DNA from: Muribaculaceae bacterium
GTDB lineage: Bacteria > Bacteroidota > Bacteroidia > Bacteroidales > Muribaculaceae
Assembly (NCBI GenBank): GCA_029055345.1
Contig: JAIDDJ010000051.1
Location: 1 to 47,538 of the forward strand
DNA length: 47,538 nucleotides
Reading direction: 5' to 3'
Part shown: piece after piece, positions 25,532 through 34,929 of the stretch
How the letters are laid out: each line of letters starts with the position of its first letter
How positions within the stretch are numbered: the stretch's first letter is position 1
Made by a program: the position numbers and the translations under genes
Notes under the pieces: model-generated
What the model saw: only the letters and a program-made list of their open reading frames with translations
What the model was told of the DNA's origin: nothing
The model's database searches: none

Positions 25532-27478
25532 ATGGATACTTTAGGATTTATCAGAGTCGCAGCCTGTACACCCTGCGTAAGGCCGGGAGACATCAACCAA
25601 AATGTCAGAGAGATATCGTCGATGATTGACGAATGCATAGCGCGAGAGGTAAAACTTGTTGTTTTTCCGGAACTGTGCATAACCGGATATTCCTGTGCCG
25701 ACCTATTTGGGCAGCAGATATTGATAGAAGGAGCGATAGAGGCATTGTATCAGATTGCGGATTCATACCGAAGCGCCAACCTGGCGATAGTAGTTGGCTT
25801 ACCCTTGAAAGTGGGCCACAGGCTCTATAATTGTGCCGCCATGCTTCAAGGAGGCAAAATACTGGGGTTTGTGCCTAAAATCCATCTTCCGAATTACGGT
25901 GAGTTTTACGAGAAACGCTGGTTCGCTTCCGGGAAGGATTTGAATGGAGAAGTGGAAATCTACAATTCAAAGATCCGAAGCACCATGTCTTATCCGATAG
26001 GGAAAGATCTTCTCTTTGAAGTAAACGGAGTTAAAATCGGCGCCGAGATATGTGAAGACCTATGGGTTCCCGTGCCACCGAGCACCGACCTGTGTCTGAG
26101 CGGAGCAGAAATCATAGTCAATCTTTCGGCCACAAATGAACTGATAGGCAAGCACCGCTATTTGTTAAGTCTGATACAGAATCAGTCAGCGCGCTGCCGA
26201 TGCGGCTATGTATATTCATCAGCCGGCACAGGCGAATCTTCAACGGATCTGGCCTTTTCCGGCAATTGCATCATTGCCGAGAACGGGACACTCCTTTCAG
26301 AGTCGGAGCGCTTCGGAATAGGCAGCAAGACAGCCATCGCGGATATAGATGTAGAAATTCTTCGTCATGACCGACAACATTTTGACACGTTTAGTGAAAA
26401 GGAGGCCTCATTTATACCGAGATTGATCCGATGTGAATTTGATATGCGTCATGAGAGCGGTGAACTTCTCAGATACCGGCAGATAGCCCGGCATCCGTTT
26501 GTAGACGAAGATCCGAAGCAGCTTGCGGAAAGGTGTGCGGAAATATCTTCTATCCAAGCATGGGGCCTTGCAATGCGCCTGCGCGCGATAGGATGCCGTA
26601 CAGCCGTCATAGGGATATCAGGAGGGCTGGATTCCACGTTAGCACTATTGGTAACAGTCAAGGCATTCGATATGTTAGGACTTGACAGAAAGGGAATATT
26701 GGGCATCACAATGCCTGGGTTCGGCACAACGGACAGGACTAAGACGAATGCCAGCGAACTTATGGAGCTCCTGGGAGTGAGTCAGAAAGAGATTCCGATA
26801 GGGGTCTCGGTGAAGCAACATTTCTCAGACATCGGCCATGATGGCAAAACGCCTGACGTCACTTATGAAAACAGTCAGGCACGTGAACGGACGCAGATAT
26901 TGATGGACATGGCCAATAAGGTCAACGGGATAGTGATTGGTACCGGAGATCTTTCGGAACTGGCCTTAGGCTGGTGCACATATAACGGGGACCATATGTC
27001 GATGTACGGGGTAAACGGATCTATACCTAAGACACTTGTAAAATATCTTGTAGCCGGCTATGCAGAAGAGGCCGTTGATAAGGAACTTAGAAGGGTGCTT
27101 CTTGATATCATTGCGACGCCGATAAGTCCGGAATTGCTACCGCCGAGTGACGGAGACCAAATAAAGCAGAAGACGGAAGACCTTGTGGGCCCCTATGAAT
27201 TGCATGACTTCTTCCTTTATCATATGATACGGCATGGAATGCGACCGAAGAAAATCTATTATCTTGCCAAACAAGCATTTACAGGGCGATACGAAGAAAA
27301 GGAGATACTCCACTGGCTCAGGGTATTCTATCGCCGCTTCTTCGGCCAGCAGTTCAAGCGCTCATGTATGCCGGACGGAGTAAAGGTCGGAAGTGTGAGT
27401 CTGTCGCCACGAGGAGACTGGAGAATGCCGAGCGATGCGGTCGCCGCATTATGGTTGGAAGAAATCGACAATCTATAA
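25532..27478 (+). CDS. nadE: Glutamine-dependent NAD+ synthetase
   Basis: NadE amidates nicotinate adenine dinucleotide to NAD+ using glutamine. The 648-residue protein fuses an N-terminal carbon-nitrogen hydrolase (glutaminase) domain to a C-terminal NAD synthase domain. The glutaminase triad is visible as Glu in FPELC (about 46), Lys in PKIHLPNYGEF and Cys174 in GAEICEDLW. The ATP pyrophosphatase loop GISGGLDS is at 361-368. It starts the long same-strand run to menE, with a 15-bp gap to the tsaC start. A poor -7-like TAACTTTC at 25455 is the only promoter hint. Confidence 0.96.
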   Translation: MDTLGFIRVAACTPCVRPGDINQNVREISSMIDECIAREVKLVVFPELCITGYSCADLFGQQILIEGAIEALYQIADSYRSANLAIVVGLPLKVGHRLYNCAAMLQGGKILGFVPKIHLPNYGEFYEKRWFASGKDLNGEVEIYNSKIRSTMSYPIGKDLLFEVNGVKIGAEICEDLWVPVPPSTDLCLSGAEIIVNLSATNELIGKHRYLLSLIQNQSARCRCGYVYSSAGTGESSTDLAFSGNCIIAENGTLLSESERFGIGSKTAIADIDVEILRHDRQHFDTFSEKEASFIPRLIRCEFDMRHESGELLRYRQIARHPFVDEDPKQLAERCAEISSIQAWGLAMRLRAIGCRTAVIGISGGLDSTLALLVTVKAFDMLGLDRKGILGITMPGFGTTDRTKTNASELMELLGVSQKEIPIGVSVKQHFSDIGHDGKTPDVTYENSQARERTQILMDMANKVNGIVIGTGDLSELALGWCTYNGDHMSMYGVNGSIPKTLVKYLVAGYAEEAVDKELRRVLLDIIATPISPELLPPSDGDQIKQKTEDLVGPYELHDFFLYHMIRHGMRPKKIYYLAKQAFTGRYEEKEILHWLRVFYRRFFGQQFKRSCMPDGVKVGSVSLSPRGDWRMPSDAVAALWLEEIDNL

Positions 27479-27482
27479 TCAT

Positions 27483-27488
27483 GGAGGG
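27483..27488 (+). promoter_or_regulatory. Shine-Dalgarno that sets the tsaC start
   Basis: GGAGGG ends 4 nt before the ATG at 27493. The in-frame ATG at 27481 overlaps this element, so 27493 is the likelier start. Confidence 0.55.
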
Positions 27489-27492
27489 AACG

Positions 27493-28074
27493 ATGGACAA
27501 GCCATTACGCTACGATTCCAAAGATATGGCCCGCGCGCTTGAGGTGCTCAAATCGGGAGGTATCATCCTCTACCCTACCGACACCGTATGGGGATTAGGC
27601 TGCGATGCTTCGAACCCGGAGGCGGTAAGCAAGATATATGAACTGAAGAAGCGCAAGGATTCAAAATCAATGCTGTCGCTTGTTGGAAACGAGGGTCAGC
27701 TCCAACGATGGGTAGAAGAGGTTCCGGAAGCTGCGTGGATGCTGATAGATGCAGCCGTAGAACCGCTTACCATCATATATGACCGGCCGAAAGGATTGGC
27801 ATCAAACCTTCTTGCAGAAGATGGGAGTGCCGGATTTAGGATTACGGGAGAAACATTCAGCAAGACGTTATGCGAGCGTTTGCGGGCTCCGATTGTATCT
27901 ACATCTGCGAATATCGCCGGAGAAAAAACACCAAGGACTTTCAACGAAATCAGCGATGAGATAAAAAGCGGTGTTGATTACGTGGTGAAGTATCGCAGAG
28001 AGGATGGGACAAAACATAAATCAAGCCATATCATCAAGGTATCAGACTCCGGGGTGATAAAAATTATAAGATAA
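27493..28074 (+). CDS. L-threonylcarbamoyladenylate synthase (TsaC/Sua5/YciO family)
   Basis: It makes threonylcarbamoyl-AMP from threonine, bicarbonate and ATP, the donor used by TsaD for t6A37. The 193-residue protein is a single YrdC-like domain: GGIILYPTDTVWGLGCDA, ELKKRKDSKSM (substrate-binding K-R-K), AAVEPLTIIY and STSANIAGEKTPRTF. It lacks the Sua5 C-terminal domain, so it is of the TsaC/YciO length class; YciO-type paralogues look similar. The frame is open upstream into nadE, but the Shine-Dalgarno supports 27493. It lies in the nadE-menE run. Confidence 0.88.
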   Translation: MDKPLRYDSKDMARALEVLKSGGIILYPTDTVWGLGCDASNPEAVSKIYELKKRKDSKSMLSLVGNEGQLQRWVEEVPEAAWMLIDAAVEPLTIIYDRPKGLASNLLAEDGSAGFRITGETFSKTLCERLRAPIVSTSANIAGEKTPRTFNEISDEIKSGVDYVVKYRREDGTKHKSSHIIKVSDSGVIKIIR

Positions 28075-28099
28075 CGAAGAAAACAAGCGCACTTAAATC

Positions 28100-29527
28100 A
28101 TGCAGGGAAAGAATATCTCCAGAGGAGCGCAAAGAGCGAAATATGTCGTGATGGACTTCATCATGTCATCGCTCGCATTCTTTCTTTTCAATATCATAAG
28201 ATACGAGTTTCTTGATTTAGGGCGTGACTATGATAATTCCATCACCACATTTCTCTTCAATGCCAAACTCATAGCCGAACAAATCGCCGTACCGGTAGGT
28301 CTTTTAGGGTTATATTGGCTGTCGGGCTATTATAATCAATCGATACGGAAGTCAAGGCTTGTGGAGCTGACCACAACCATTGCGTCGAATTTCACCGCTA
28401 CCCTTCTTCTATTCTTCATATTGCTTATTAATGACACGACCGGTGTGAAACTCAGGGATTATGAGTTGCTAATCATACTGTTCGGGCTCTTGTTCGCATT
28501 CACCTACAGCGGGCGGAGGTATCTGACTTTTCAGACAATCAAACATCTACGTGCGCGTCAATGGATATATTCCACTCTGATAATAGGGAATTCTAAAAGG
28601 AGCCGTCAAATCTACCGGAAATTAAGGGATAGTGGCTCGGAATGGGCCTATGACGTGGTCGGGTTCATCCGTCTGAAAGGAGAACCGGCGAATGATGACG
28701 TTCTGCCCGTATGGGAATGGGATGAAGTGGAAGAAGTGTATCACAGTAAGAAGATAGATCAGATCATCCTTGCCCCCGATAACATCAGGGATCTTGATAT
28801 CATAAGAATACTCAAGCGGCTCTTCCCGCTGAATTGTCCTGTAAAGATTGCACCCGATACTTTGTCGTATGTAACGGGTAACATCAGACTTGACGACATC
28901 CAGGCGATACCCTTTATAGACCTGACATCGCCGAGGATAAGCGAGTATCAGAAGAATGTGAAACGGACGCTCGACGTAGCAATTTCCATAGCAGCATTAC
29001 TACTTTTCAGTCCGGTAATAGCAGCGGCGGCCATCGGAGTCAAGCTATCCTCGGCAGGCCCCATAATCTACCGACAGGAACGAATCGGCAAGGGCCGGAA
29101 ACCGTTTTATATTTACAAATTCAGGTCAATGCGTACGGATGCAGAGAAAAGCGGTCCTCAGTTATCAAGGGAAGATGATGACAGAATCACCGGGTGGGGC
29201 CGCATCATGCGTAAATACCGTATTGATGAAATACCGCAGTTTTGGAATATCATACGCGGAGATATGTCGCTTGTCGGTCCGCGGCCGGAAAGAGCCTATT
29301 ATATCGAACAGATAGTAAGCCGGGCTCCCTATTACGGACTGATTTTTCAGGTCCGCCCGGGTCTGACCAGCTGGGGCATGGTGAAACACGGCTATGCTTC
29401 ATCGGTGGATGAAATGGTGGCCAGATCGCGCTATGACTTGCTTTATCTTAACAACATGTCGCTAATAACTGATTTCAAGATAATTATTTACACCGTCAAT
29501 ACCGTTCTGAAAGGAGCGGGGGTCTAA
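28100..29527 (+). CDS. Polyprenyl glycosylphosphotransferase (undecaprenyl-phosphate sugar transferase)
   Basis: This enzyme of the WbaP/WcaJ class transfers a sugar-1-phosphate to undecaprenyl phosphate to start a capsule, exopolysaccharide or O-antigen unit. The 475-residue protein has about four N-terminal transmembrane helices (within 18-150), a CoA-binding-like middle region and a further membrane segment at about 295-315. The catalytic bacterial-sugar-transferase domain follows, with YRQERIGKGRKPFYIYKFRSM, KYRIDEIPQFWNI and GDMSLVGPRPE. No capsule gene cluster surrounds it; it sits alone in a housekeeping run, 11 bp before the ClC gene. The sugar specificity is unknown. Confidence 0.92.
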   Translation: MQGKNISRGAQRAKYVVMDFIMSSLAFFLFNIIRYEFLDLGRDYDNSITTFLFNAKLIAEQIAVPVGLLGLYWLSGYYNQSIRKSRLVELTTTIASNFTATLLLFFILLINDTTGVKLRDYELLIILFGLLFAFTYSGRRYLTFQTIKHLRARQWIYSTLIIGNSKRSRQIYRKLRDSGSEWAYDVVGFIRLKGEPANDDVLPVWEWDEVEEVYHSKKIDQIILAPDNIRDLDIIRILKRLFPLNCPVKIAPDTLSYVTGNIRLDDIQAIPFIDLTSPRISEYQKNVKRTLDVAISIAALLLFSPVIAAAAIGVKLSSAGPIIYRQERIGKGRKPFYIYKFRSMRTDAEKSGPQLSREDDDRITGWGRIMRKYRIDEIPQFWNIIRGDMSLVGPRPERAYYIEQIVSRAPYYGLIFQVRPGLTSWGMVKHGYASSVDEMVARSRYDLLYLNNMSLITDFKIIIYTVNTVLKGAGV

Positions 29528-29537
29528 CACAATTCCA

Positions 29538-31337
29538 ATGGCATACAGAGAGAGACATAATTGGGCCACGGAATTGTGGCTGAGATTCGTGATATGGCGG
29601 GAACATCATATCAAAGAAAAAACGTTTCTGATCATGTTGTCGCTCGTGGTCGGCGTATTTTGCGGCATAGCGGCACAGCTGCTAAAATTCCTCATTCATT
29701 GGATAGCCGGTCTGCTTACTTCACATTTCAGTGCGACGACGGAGAATTATCTGTATCTTGTATATCCGGTGATAGGCATCCTGCTGACAGTGCTTTTTGT
29801 GAAATATGTAGTCAAAGAGAACATATCGCATGGAGTCACAAAAGTTCTTTATGCCATATCGAGGAGGAAATCGCGGCTTAAGAAACGCAACATGTATGCG
29901 TCGCTGATATCATCATCGATCACCATAGGCTTCGGAGGATCCGTAGGAGCTGAGGGCCCGATAGTTTATACCGGGGCAGCGATCGGTTCGAATATCGGAC
30001 AGGCATTCAGGCTTTCACCGAAGGTGCTCATGATACTTGTAGGTTGCGGAGCAGCGGCGGGAATCGCGGGAATCTTCCGCGCTCCGATAGCTGGGATGCT
30101 GTTTACGCTCGAAGTCCTTATGATAGATCTAACGGGCCTTACGGTTATGCCGCTGCTTGTGTCTTCAATCACGGGTGCTACAGTTGCCTATATCCTTGAG
30201 GGCTATAGCGCGGAATTCTTCTTTTCGCAGAGCGAACCTTTTGTGACGAGACAAATTCCATGGACAATATTACTGGGTGTATTCTGCGGATTGATGTCAT
30301 ATTACTTCACGAAGGTGATGTTCATGATGGAATCCATGTTCAAGAAAATGAAGCAACAATGGATCCGGATACTTGTCGGTGGCGGACTAATAGCAGTGAT
30401 GGTGTTTCTGCTTCCACCGCTATACGGTGAAGGTTACGGCACGATAAATTCCTTGTTGGAGGGGAACGTGGAAGAGGTAGTAAACGGAACGTTTTTTTAT
30501 GTTGACCGGCATGACGTGTGGTTCCTCGTACTTTTTATCGGAGCGGTGACCATGATGAAAGCATTTGCGACATCATCTACTAACGGAGCTGGAGGCGTCG
30601 GAGGCACATTCGCGCCCTCTCTTTTCGTAGGGGCGCTTACAGGCTTCCTTTTCGCCTTCATCATCAACAATCTCGATATGGGTGTCACCTTATCACAGAA
30701 GAACTTCACTCTTATGGGAATGGCCGGGGTAATGTCGGGAGTGATGCACGCACCGTTGATGGCAATCTTCCTTACGGCAGAGATGACGGGAGGATATCAG
30801 CTGTTTCTTCCACTGCTGATAGTCTCAACATTGGCCTACTTCACGATTCAATACTTCACTCCATATAGTATCTACACAATGCGTCTTGCAAAAGCCGGGG
30901 ACCTGATGACTCACCAGAAGGACAAGACAGTGCTGACAATGCTTAAGATTGACAATGTGATAGAGAAGGATTTCAAGGAAGTTCACCCCGAAATGAGTCT
31001 GAAGGAAATGGTGGATGTAATATCCGTGTCGAACCGGAATTTATTTCCGGTGACCGATTCCGAAGGAAATCTTAAAGGAGTCGTCTTGCTTGACGATATC
31101 CGGAATATTATGTTCCGCACGGATCTTTATCCTAAGATGCATGTGTCCAGGTTCATGGCAGCCGTGCCGGATGTAATTGAGCTGTCAATGCCTATGGATA
31201 AGGTAATGGAAATTTTCGATAAGACACATGCCTGGAATCTTCCGGTGGTGAAAGATGGCAAGTATATAGGGTTTGTATCCAAATCAAAAATATTCAATTC
31301 ATACAGGAAAGTGCTCAGGCATTTTTGCGATGATTAA
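29538..31337 (+). CDS. ClC family chloride channel/antiporter with CBS domains
   Basis: This 599-residue membrane protein has about ten or more hydrophobic helices. The ClC signature GSVGAEGP (134-141) contains the gating glutamate Glu139, and GGVGGTFAPSLF (352 onward) is the GxFxP motif. Two C-terminal CBS domains span about 470-595. The first chloride-binding motif, GSGIP in enterobacterial ClC, appears replaced by the SHGVT region near 97-101. With the gating glutamate it is more likely a H+/Cl- (or other anion) exchanger than a passive channel. It lies between the sugar transferase and fmt with 7-10 bp gaps. Confidence 0.93.
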   Translation: MAYRERHNWATELWLRFVIWREHHIKEKTFLIMLSLVVGVFCGIAAQLLKFLIHWIAGLLTSHFSATTENYLYLVYPVIGILLTVLFVKYVVKENISHGVTKVLYAISRRKSRLKKRNMYASLISSSITIGFGGSVGAEGPIVYTGAAIGSNIGQAFRLSPKVLMILVGCGAAAGIAGIFRAPIAGMLFTLEVLMIDLTGLTVMPLLVSSITGATVAYILEGYSAEFFFSQSEPFVTRQIPWTILLGVFCGLMSYYFTKVMFMMESMFKKMKQQWIRILVGGGLIAVMVFLLPPLYGEGYGTINSLLEGNVEEVVNGTFFYVDRHDVWFLVLFIGAVTMMKAFATSSTNGAGGVGGTFAPSLFVGALTGFLFAFIINNLDMGVTLSQKNFTLMGMAGVMSGVMHAPLMAIFLTAEMTGGYQLFLPLLIVSTLAYFTIQYFTPYSIYTMRLAKAGDLMTHQKDKTVLTMLKIDNVIEKDFKEVHPEMSLKEMVDVISVSNRNLFPVTDSEGNLKGVVLLDDIRNIMFRTDLYPKMHVSRFMAAVPDVIELSMPMDKVMEIFDKTHAWNLPVVKDGKYIGFVSKSKIFNSYRKVLRHFCDD

Positions 31338-31343
31338 ATCATA

Positions 31344-32312
31344 ATGATGAATAAGGAGAATCTAAAGATAGTGTTCTTCGGGACGCCGGAATTTGCAGTA
31401 GAGAGTCTGTCGCGACTTGTGGAGAGCGGATTTAATGTGTCGGCAGTCGTGACTATGCCCGATAAGGAGGCAGGAAGAGGTCACAAGATGCTTCAGAGCG
31501 ATGTCAAGAAATATGCGTTGCAAAAGGGGCTTAAATTGCTACAGCCGGTCAAATTGAAAAGTCAGGAGTTTATAGATGAGCTAAGGGCCATAGATGCAGA
31601 TCTGTTCATAGTGATTGCATTCCGAATGCTTCCGGAGGTGGTATGGTCAATGCCACGACTGGGCACATTCAATCTTCATGCGAGTCTACTGCCCAAATAC
31701 CGAGGAGCAGCACCAATCAACCGCGCGATAATGAATGGTGAGAAAGAAACCGGAATCACTACTTTCTTCCTCAAACAGGAGATTGACACCGGGGATATGA
31801 TAGAACAGCGAATGACTCCTATATCAGAAGAGGACAATGCGGGGACACTTCATGACCGACTTATGACAATGGGAGCTGAAATGGTGGAATCGACAGTGAA
31901 CAGAATAATAGAAGGGAATTTGGCCACTCAACCCCAACCGGAAGGCGAATATATCGGAGCCCCTAAAATATTCAAATCTGACTGCGCAATTGAATGGAAT
32001 CAGCCGGCTGTAAACATCCATAATCAGGTGAGGGGACTTTCGCCATATCCGGCGGCCTTCACAACCATAGAGGATAATAAGGGGAAGTTGATGGATACCA
32101 AGATATTCCTGACAAGATTATCCGACAAACCGGTCGAGGGGCTTACACCCGGAGACTGCACGACAGACGGTAAAAGACTATGGGTAGCTACGGGTGACAA
32201 CATGATTGAGATCCTGGAATTGCAGCCCGCAGGTAAAAAAAGAATGCCGGTAGCATCATATCTACTCGGATACCATCCCGCAAAGATGCATAAGTCTACT
32301 GTTACGGTATGA
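31344..32312 (+). CDS. fmt: Methionyl-tRNA formyltransferase
   Basis: Fmt formylates initiator Met-tRNA using 10-formyl-tetrahydrofolate. The 322-residue protein begins KIVFFGTPEFAV and has the catalytic segment FNLHASLLPKYRGAAPIN (Asn110, His112) and IDTGD (Asp148). The C-terminal OB-like tRNA-binding domain starts near 205. A second Met follows the first. Its stop overlaps the menD start by four bases (ATGA), suggesting translational coupling. The usual partner def is not in the window. Confidence 0.97.
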   Translation: MMNKENLKIVFFGTPEFAVESLSRLVESGFNVSAVVTMPDKEAGRGHKMLQSDVKKYALQKGLKLLQPVKLKSQEFIDELRAIDADLFIVIAFRMLPEVVWSMPRLGTFNLHASLLPKYRGAAPINRAIMNGEKETGITTFFLKQEIDTGDMIEQRMTPISEEDNAGTLHDRLMTMGAEMVESTVNRIIEGNLATQPQPEGEYIGAPKIFKSDCAIEWNQPAVNIHNQVRGLSPYPAAFTTIEDNKGKLMDTKIFLTRLSDKPVEGLTPGDCTTDGKRLWVATGDNMIEILELQPAGKKRMPVASYLLGYHPAKMHKSTVTV

Positions 32313-34033
32313 GAGACACAGCGAATGCCAATTGCCGGGAACTACTTGACGTGCTTGAGGCTCAAGGAGTCAGAACGATAGTAGCATCACCGGGGAGCAG
32401 GAATACTCCCGTCTTGATAGGTGCGTCTGCGCGAGATGGATTTTCCACCAGAATGGTCAATGACGAACGCGCAGCCGGATTCATTGCGCTGGGCATAGCC
32501 ATGGCCACACAGAAGCCTGTGGCGCTTTGCTGCACCTCCGGCACAGCTCTTTATAACTATGCTCCTGCCGTAGCGGAGGCATATTATCAGAAAATTCCAC
32601 TCATAGTAATTTCCGCTGACCGCCCCTCTCAATGGATAGAACAAGATGATTCCCAAACACTAAGACAATTTGAGGCTTTATCAAAGATAGTAAAGAAAAG
32701 TTTCGACATTCCGGCGGAAATCGGCATGACAACTCCTTGCAGGAATAAGGGCTATGCGACTGAGAGGGAATGGTATGTGAACCGAATAGCAAATGAGGCT
32801 GTACTGACCGCAACTCAAGCTCAACCAGGCCCGGTCCATATCAACATTCAATTCGCAGAACCTCTGAACGAGACCATTGATTATCGACCCTCTCAGCCAA
32901 GGACGGTCAGTATAATAAAGAGCAACAACGGGCTTCAAATTGAAACGTTAAAGGAAATCTGGCAATATCTGGCAACTAAAAGGGTAATGGTTGTGGCGGG
33001 ATTCATGCTTCCTGATGACAGACTGAACCGGGCGCTGATGCAATTCGGCAAACTTAGAAATGTAACCATTCTCGCTGAAACCCTCTCTAATCTTCATTTA
33101 GGGGATGAGGCACACATGATCGACAGTGTTCTTGCCGGGATGACAGATGAAGATAAGGAGAACTATCGTCCGGATGTAGTGATAACCATAGGAGGAGCTC
33201 TGGTCTCAAGGATGATAAAGGAATATCTCAGGGAATATTGCGGGGAACACTGGACACTTGGAGATACTCAATTGTCGATAGACTGTATGCAACGTCTGAC
33301 CACGCATATAGATATAACTCCGGCTCTATTCTTCAAAGGAGTGGCAAACATTAGCCGCTACATGGCTAAAAAAGGGCTGAAAGCGGATCATGATTATCAA
33401 CGCTTTTGGGCAGAATTGAGAAAAAGTAGTGTGCGTAGAAATGAAGCCGCCTGCGCATCAATGCCATGGTCGGAATATAAGGCGTTGGATATGCTTTTCA
33501 AAAAGATGCCTCGGGGCTATAATCTTTTCCTATCGAATGGGACGAGCGTAAGATATGGGCAGCTTCTGATACGCCGTCTTCCCCATGCTTGTTTTTCATG
33601 CCGTGGAGTGTCAGGGATTGACGGGACCAATGCTACTGCCGCCGGAATCGCGTCTTCATATGACGGGACTACTCTACTCATTACCGGAGATATGTCATTT
33701 TCATATTATCCTGAAGTGCTCAATCCCAAGAACTGCACGGGAGACCTTCGTATAGTGGTAGTCAATAACCGTGGGGGAGGGATATTCCGGTTCATTCGCA
33801 CGACCAAGGACCTTGAACAGCGGGAGCACTATTTCTGCAGCGACCCGGAACTTCCGGTGGAGGGTCTTGCGAGAGCATACGGAAGGCCATATATGAAAGC
33901 TGCAGATGAACGAACGATGCATGAAGCTTTGAACTTTCTTTGGGAGATGAAGAATGCCGTAATAGAGATAGAGGCGAATCCAGAAATCAGTGCCGAGATT
34001 CTTGATCGCGTATTAAGAGGGCCAAAGGCGTGA
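32309..34033 (+). CDS. menD: SEPHCHC synthase MenD
   Basis: MenD is the thiamine-diphosphate enzyme joining isochorismate and 2-oxoglutarate in menaquinone synthesis. The 574-residue protein shows the N-terminal Pyr domain (TIVASPGSRNTPVLIGA, NDERAAGFIALG). A central domain leads to the C-terminal PP domain with the ThDP motif GDMSFSYYPEVLN...NNRGGG (about 461-490). The start overlaps the fmt stop. It opens the menD-menB-menC-menE block; its substrate supplier menF is in a different operon at 8134-9159. Confidence 0.97.
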   Translation: MRDTANANCRELLDVLEAQGVRTIVASPGSRNTPVLIGASARDGFSTRMVNDERAAGFIALGIAMATQKPVALCCTSGTALYNYAPAVAEAYYQKIPLIVISADRPSQWIEQDDSQTLRQFEALSKIVKKSFDIPAEIGMTTPCRNKGYATEREWYVNRIANEAVLTATQAQPGPVHINIQFAEPLNETIDYRPSQPRTVSIIKSNNGLQIETLKEIWQYLATKRVMVVAGFMLPDDRLNRALMQFGKLRNVTILAETLSNLHLGDEAHMIDSVLAGMTDEDKENYRPDVVITIGGALVSRMIKEYLREYCGEHWTLGDTQLSIDCMQRLTTHIDITPALFFKGVANISRYMAKKGLKADHDYQRFWAELRKSSVRRNEAACASMPWSEYKALDMLFKKMPRGYNLFLSNGTSVRYGQLLIRRLPHACFSCRGVSGIDGTNATAAGIASSYDGTTLLITGDMSFSYYPEVLNPKNCTGDLRIVVVNNRGGGIFRFIRTTKDLEQREHYFCSDPELPVEGLARAYGRPYMKAADERTMHEALNFLWEMKNAVIEIEANPEISAEILDRVLRGPKA

Positions 34034-34079
34034 CAACTAATAATTAATAAATATGTGAATACTTAATATCCAAGAATAT

Positions 34080-34895
34080 ATGTACAATTGGAAAGCAATT
34101 AAAGAATATGAAGACATACTCTTCGAGGAATTCGAAGGGATTGCAAAGATAACTATAAACCGACCGAGGGTGTATAATGCATTCCGGCCCAAAACGAATA
34201 TGGAAATGCTTGATGCTTTCCATATCTGCCGTGAGAGGCCCGATATACGCGTCATCATACTTACCGGAGCCGGCGACAAAGCGTTCTGCAGTGGCGGCGA
34301 CCAGAATGTGAAAGGAGAAGGAGGGTATATTGGAGAAGATGGAGTTCCGCGTCTGAATGTGCTTGATTTGCATCAAATGATACGGTCCATCCCAAAGCCG
34401 GTCATTGCCATGGTCAACGGATATTCGATTGGAGGTGGCAACGTGCTTCAGGTAATCTGTGATCTGAGTATAGCTTCTGAAAATGCGCGGTTCGGCCAGA
34501 CGGGTCCTAAAGTGGGGAGCTTTGACGGCGGATTCGGAGCAAGCTATCTTGCGCGTTGCGTAGGGCAGAAGAAAGCACGGGAGATATGGTTCCTTTGCGA
34601 GCAATATACAGCGCATGAAGCGCTTGAAATGGGAATGGTCAACAAGGTGGTTCCATTTGATCAGCTTGAAGAAACCACCGTAGAATGGTGCAGGACGATA
34701 ATGAAGCGTTCTCCACTTGCAATCCGGATGATTAAACGAGCCTTGAATGCAGAACTTGACGGGCAGCATGGTTTAATGCAATTTGCAGGGGACGCCACCC
34801 TACTCTACTATATGCTTGACGAAGCTCAGGAGGGTAAAAACGCATTTCTTGAGAAGCGGGATCCCGATTTTAATAAATTCCCCCAATTTCCCTGA
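34080..34895 (+). CDS. menB: 1,4-dihydroxy-2-naphthoyl-CoA synthase MenB
   Basis: This crotonase-fold enzyme closes the naphthoquinone ring from o-succinylbenzoyl-CoA. The 271-residue protein has SGGDQ (71-75), the oxyanion-forming GYSIGGGN (114-121), [18 protein letters not shown] (138-155) and the C-terminal [14 protein letters not shown] motif. It starts 47 bp after menD; the small gap is AT-rich with no promoter consensus. It ends 34 bp before menC. Confidence 0.98.
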   Translation: MYNWKAIKEYEDILFEEFEGIAKITINRPRVYNAFRPKTNMEMLDAFHICRERPDIRVIILTGAGDKAFCSGGDQNVKGEGGYIGEDGVPRLNVLDLHQMIRSIPKPVIAMVNGYSIGGGNVLQVICDLSIASENARFGQTGPKVGSFDGGFGASYLARCVGQKKAREIWFLCEQYTAHEALEMGMVNKVVPFDQLEETTVEWCRTIMKRSPLAIRMIKRALNAELDGQHGLMQFAGDATLLYYMLDEAQEGKNAFLEKRDPDFNKFPQFP

Positions 34896-34929
34896 TAATT
34901 AATAGGCAATATATAAAAATCAACAATCG

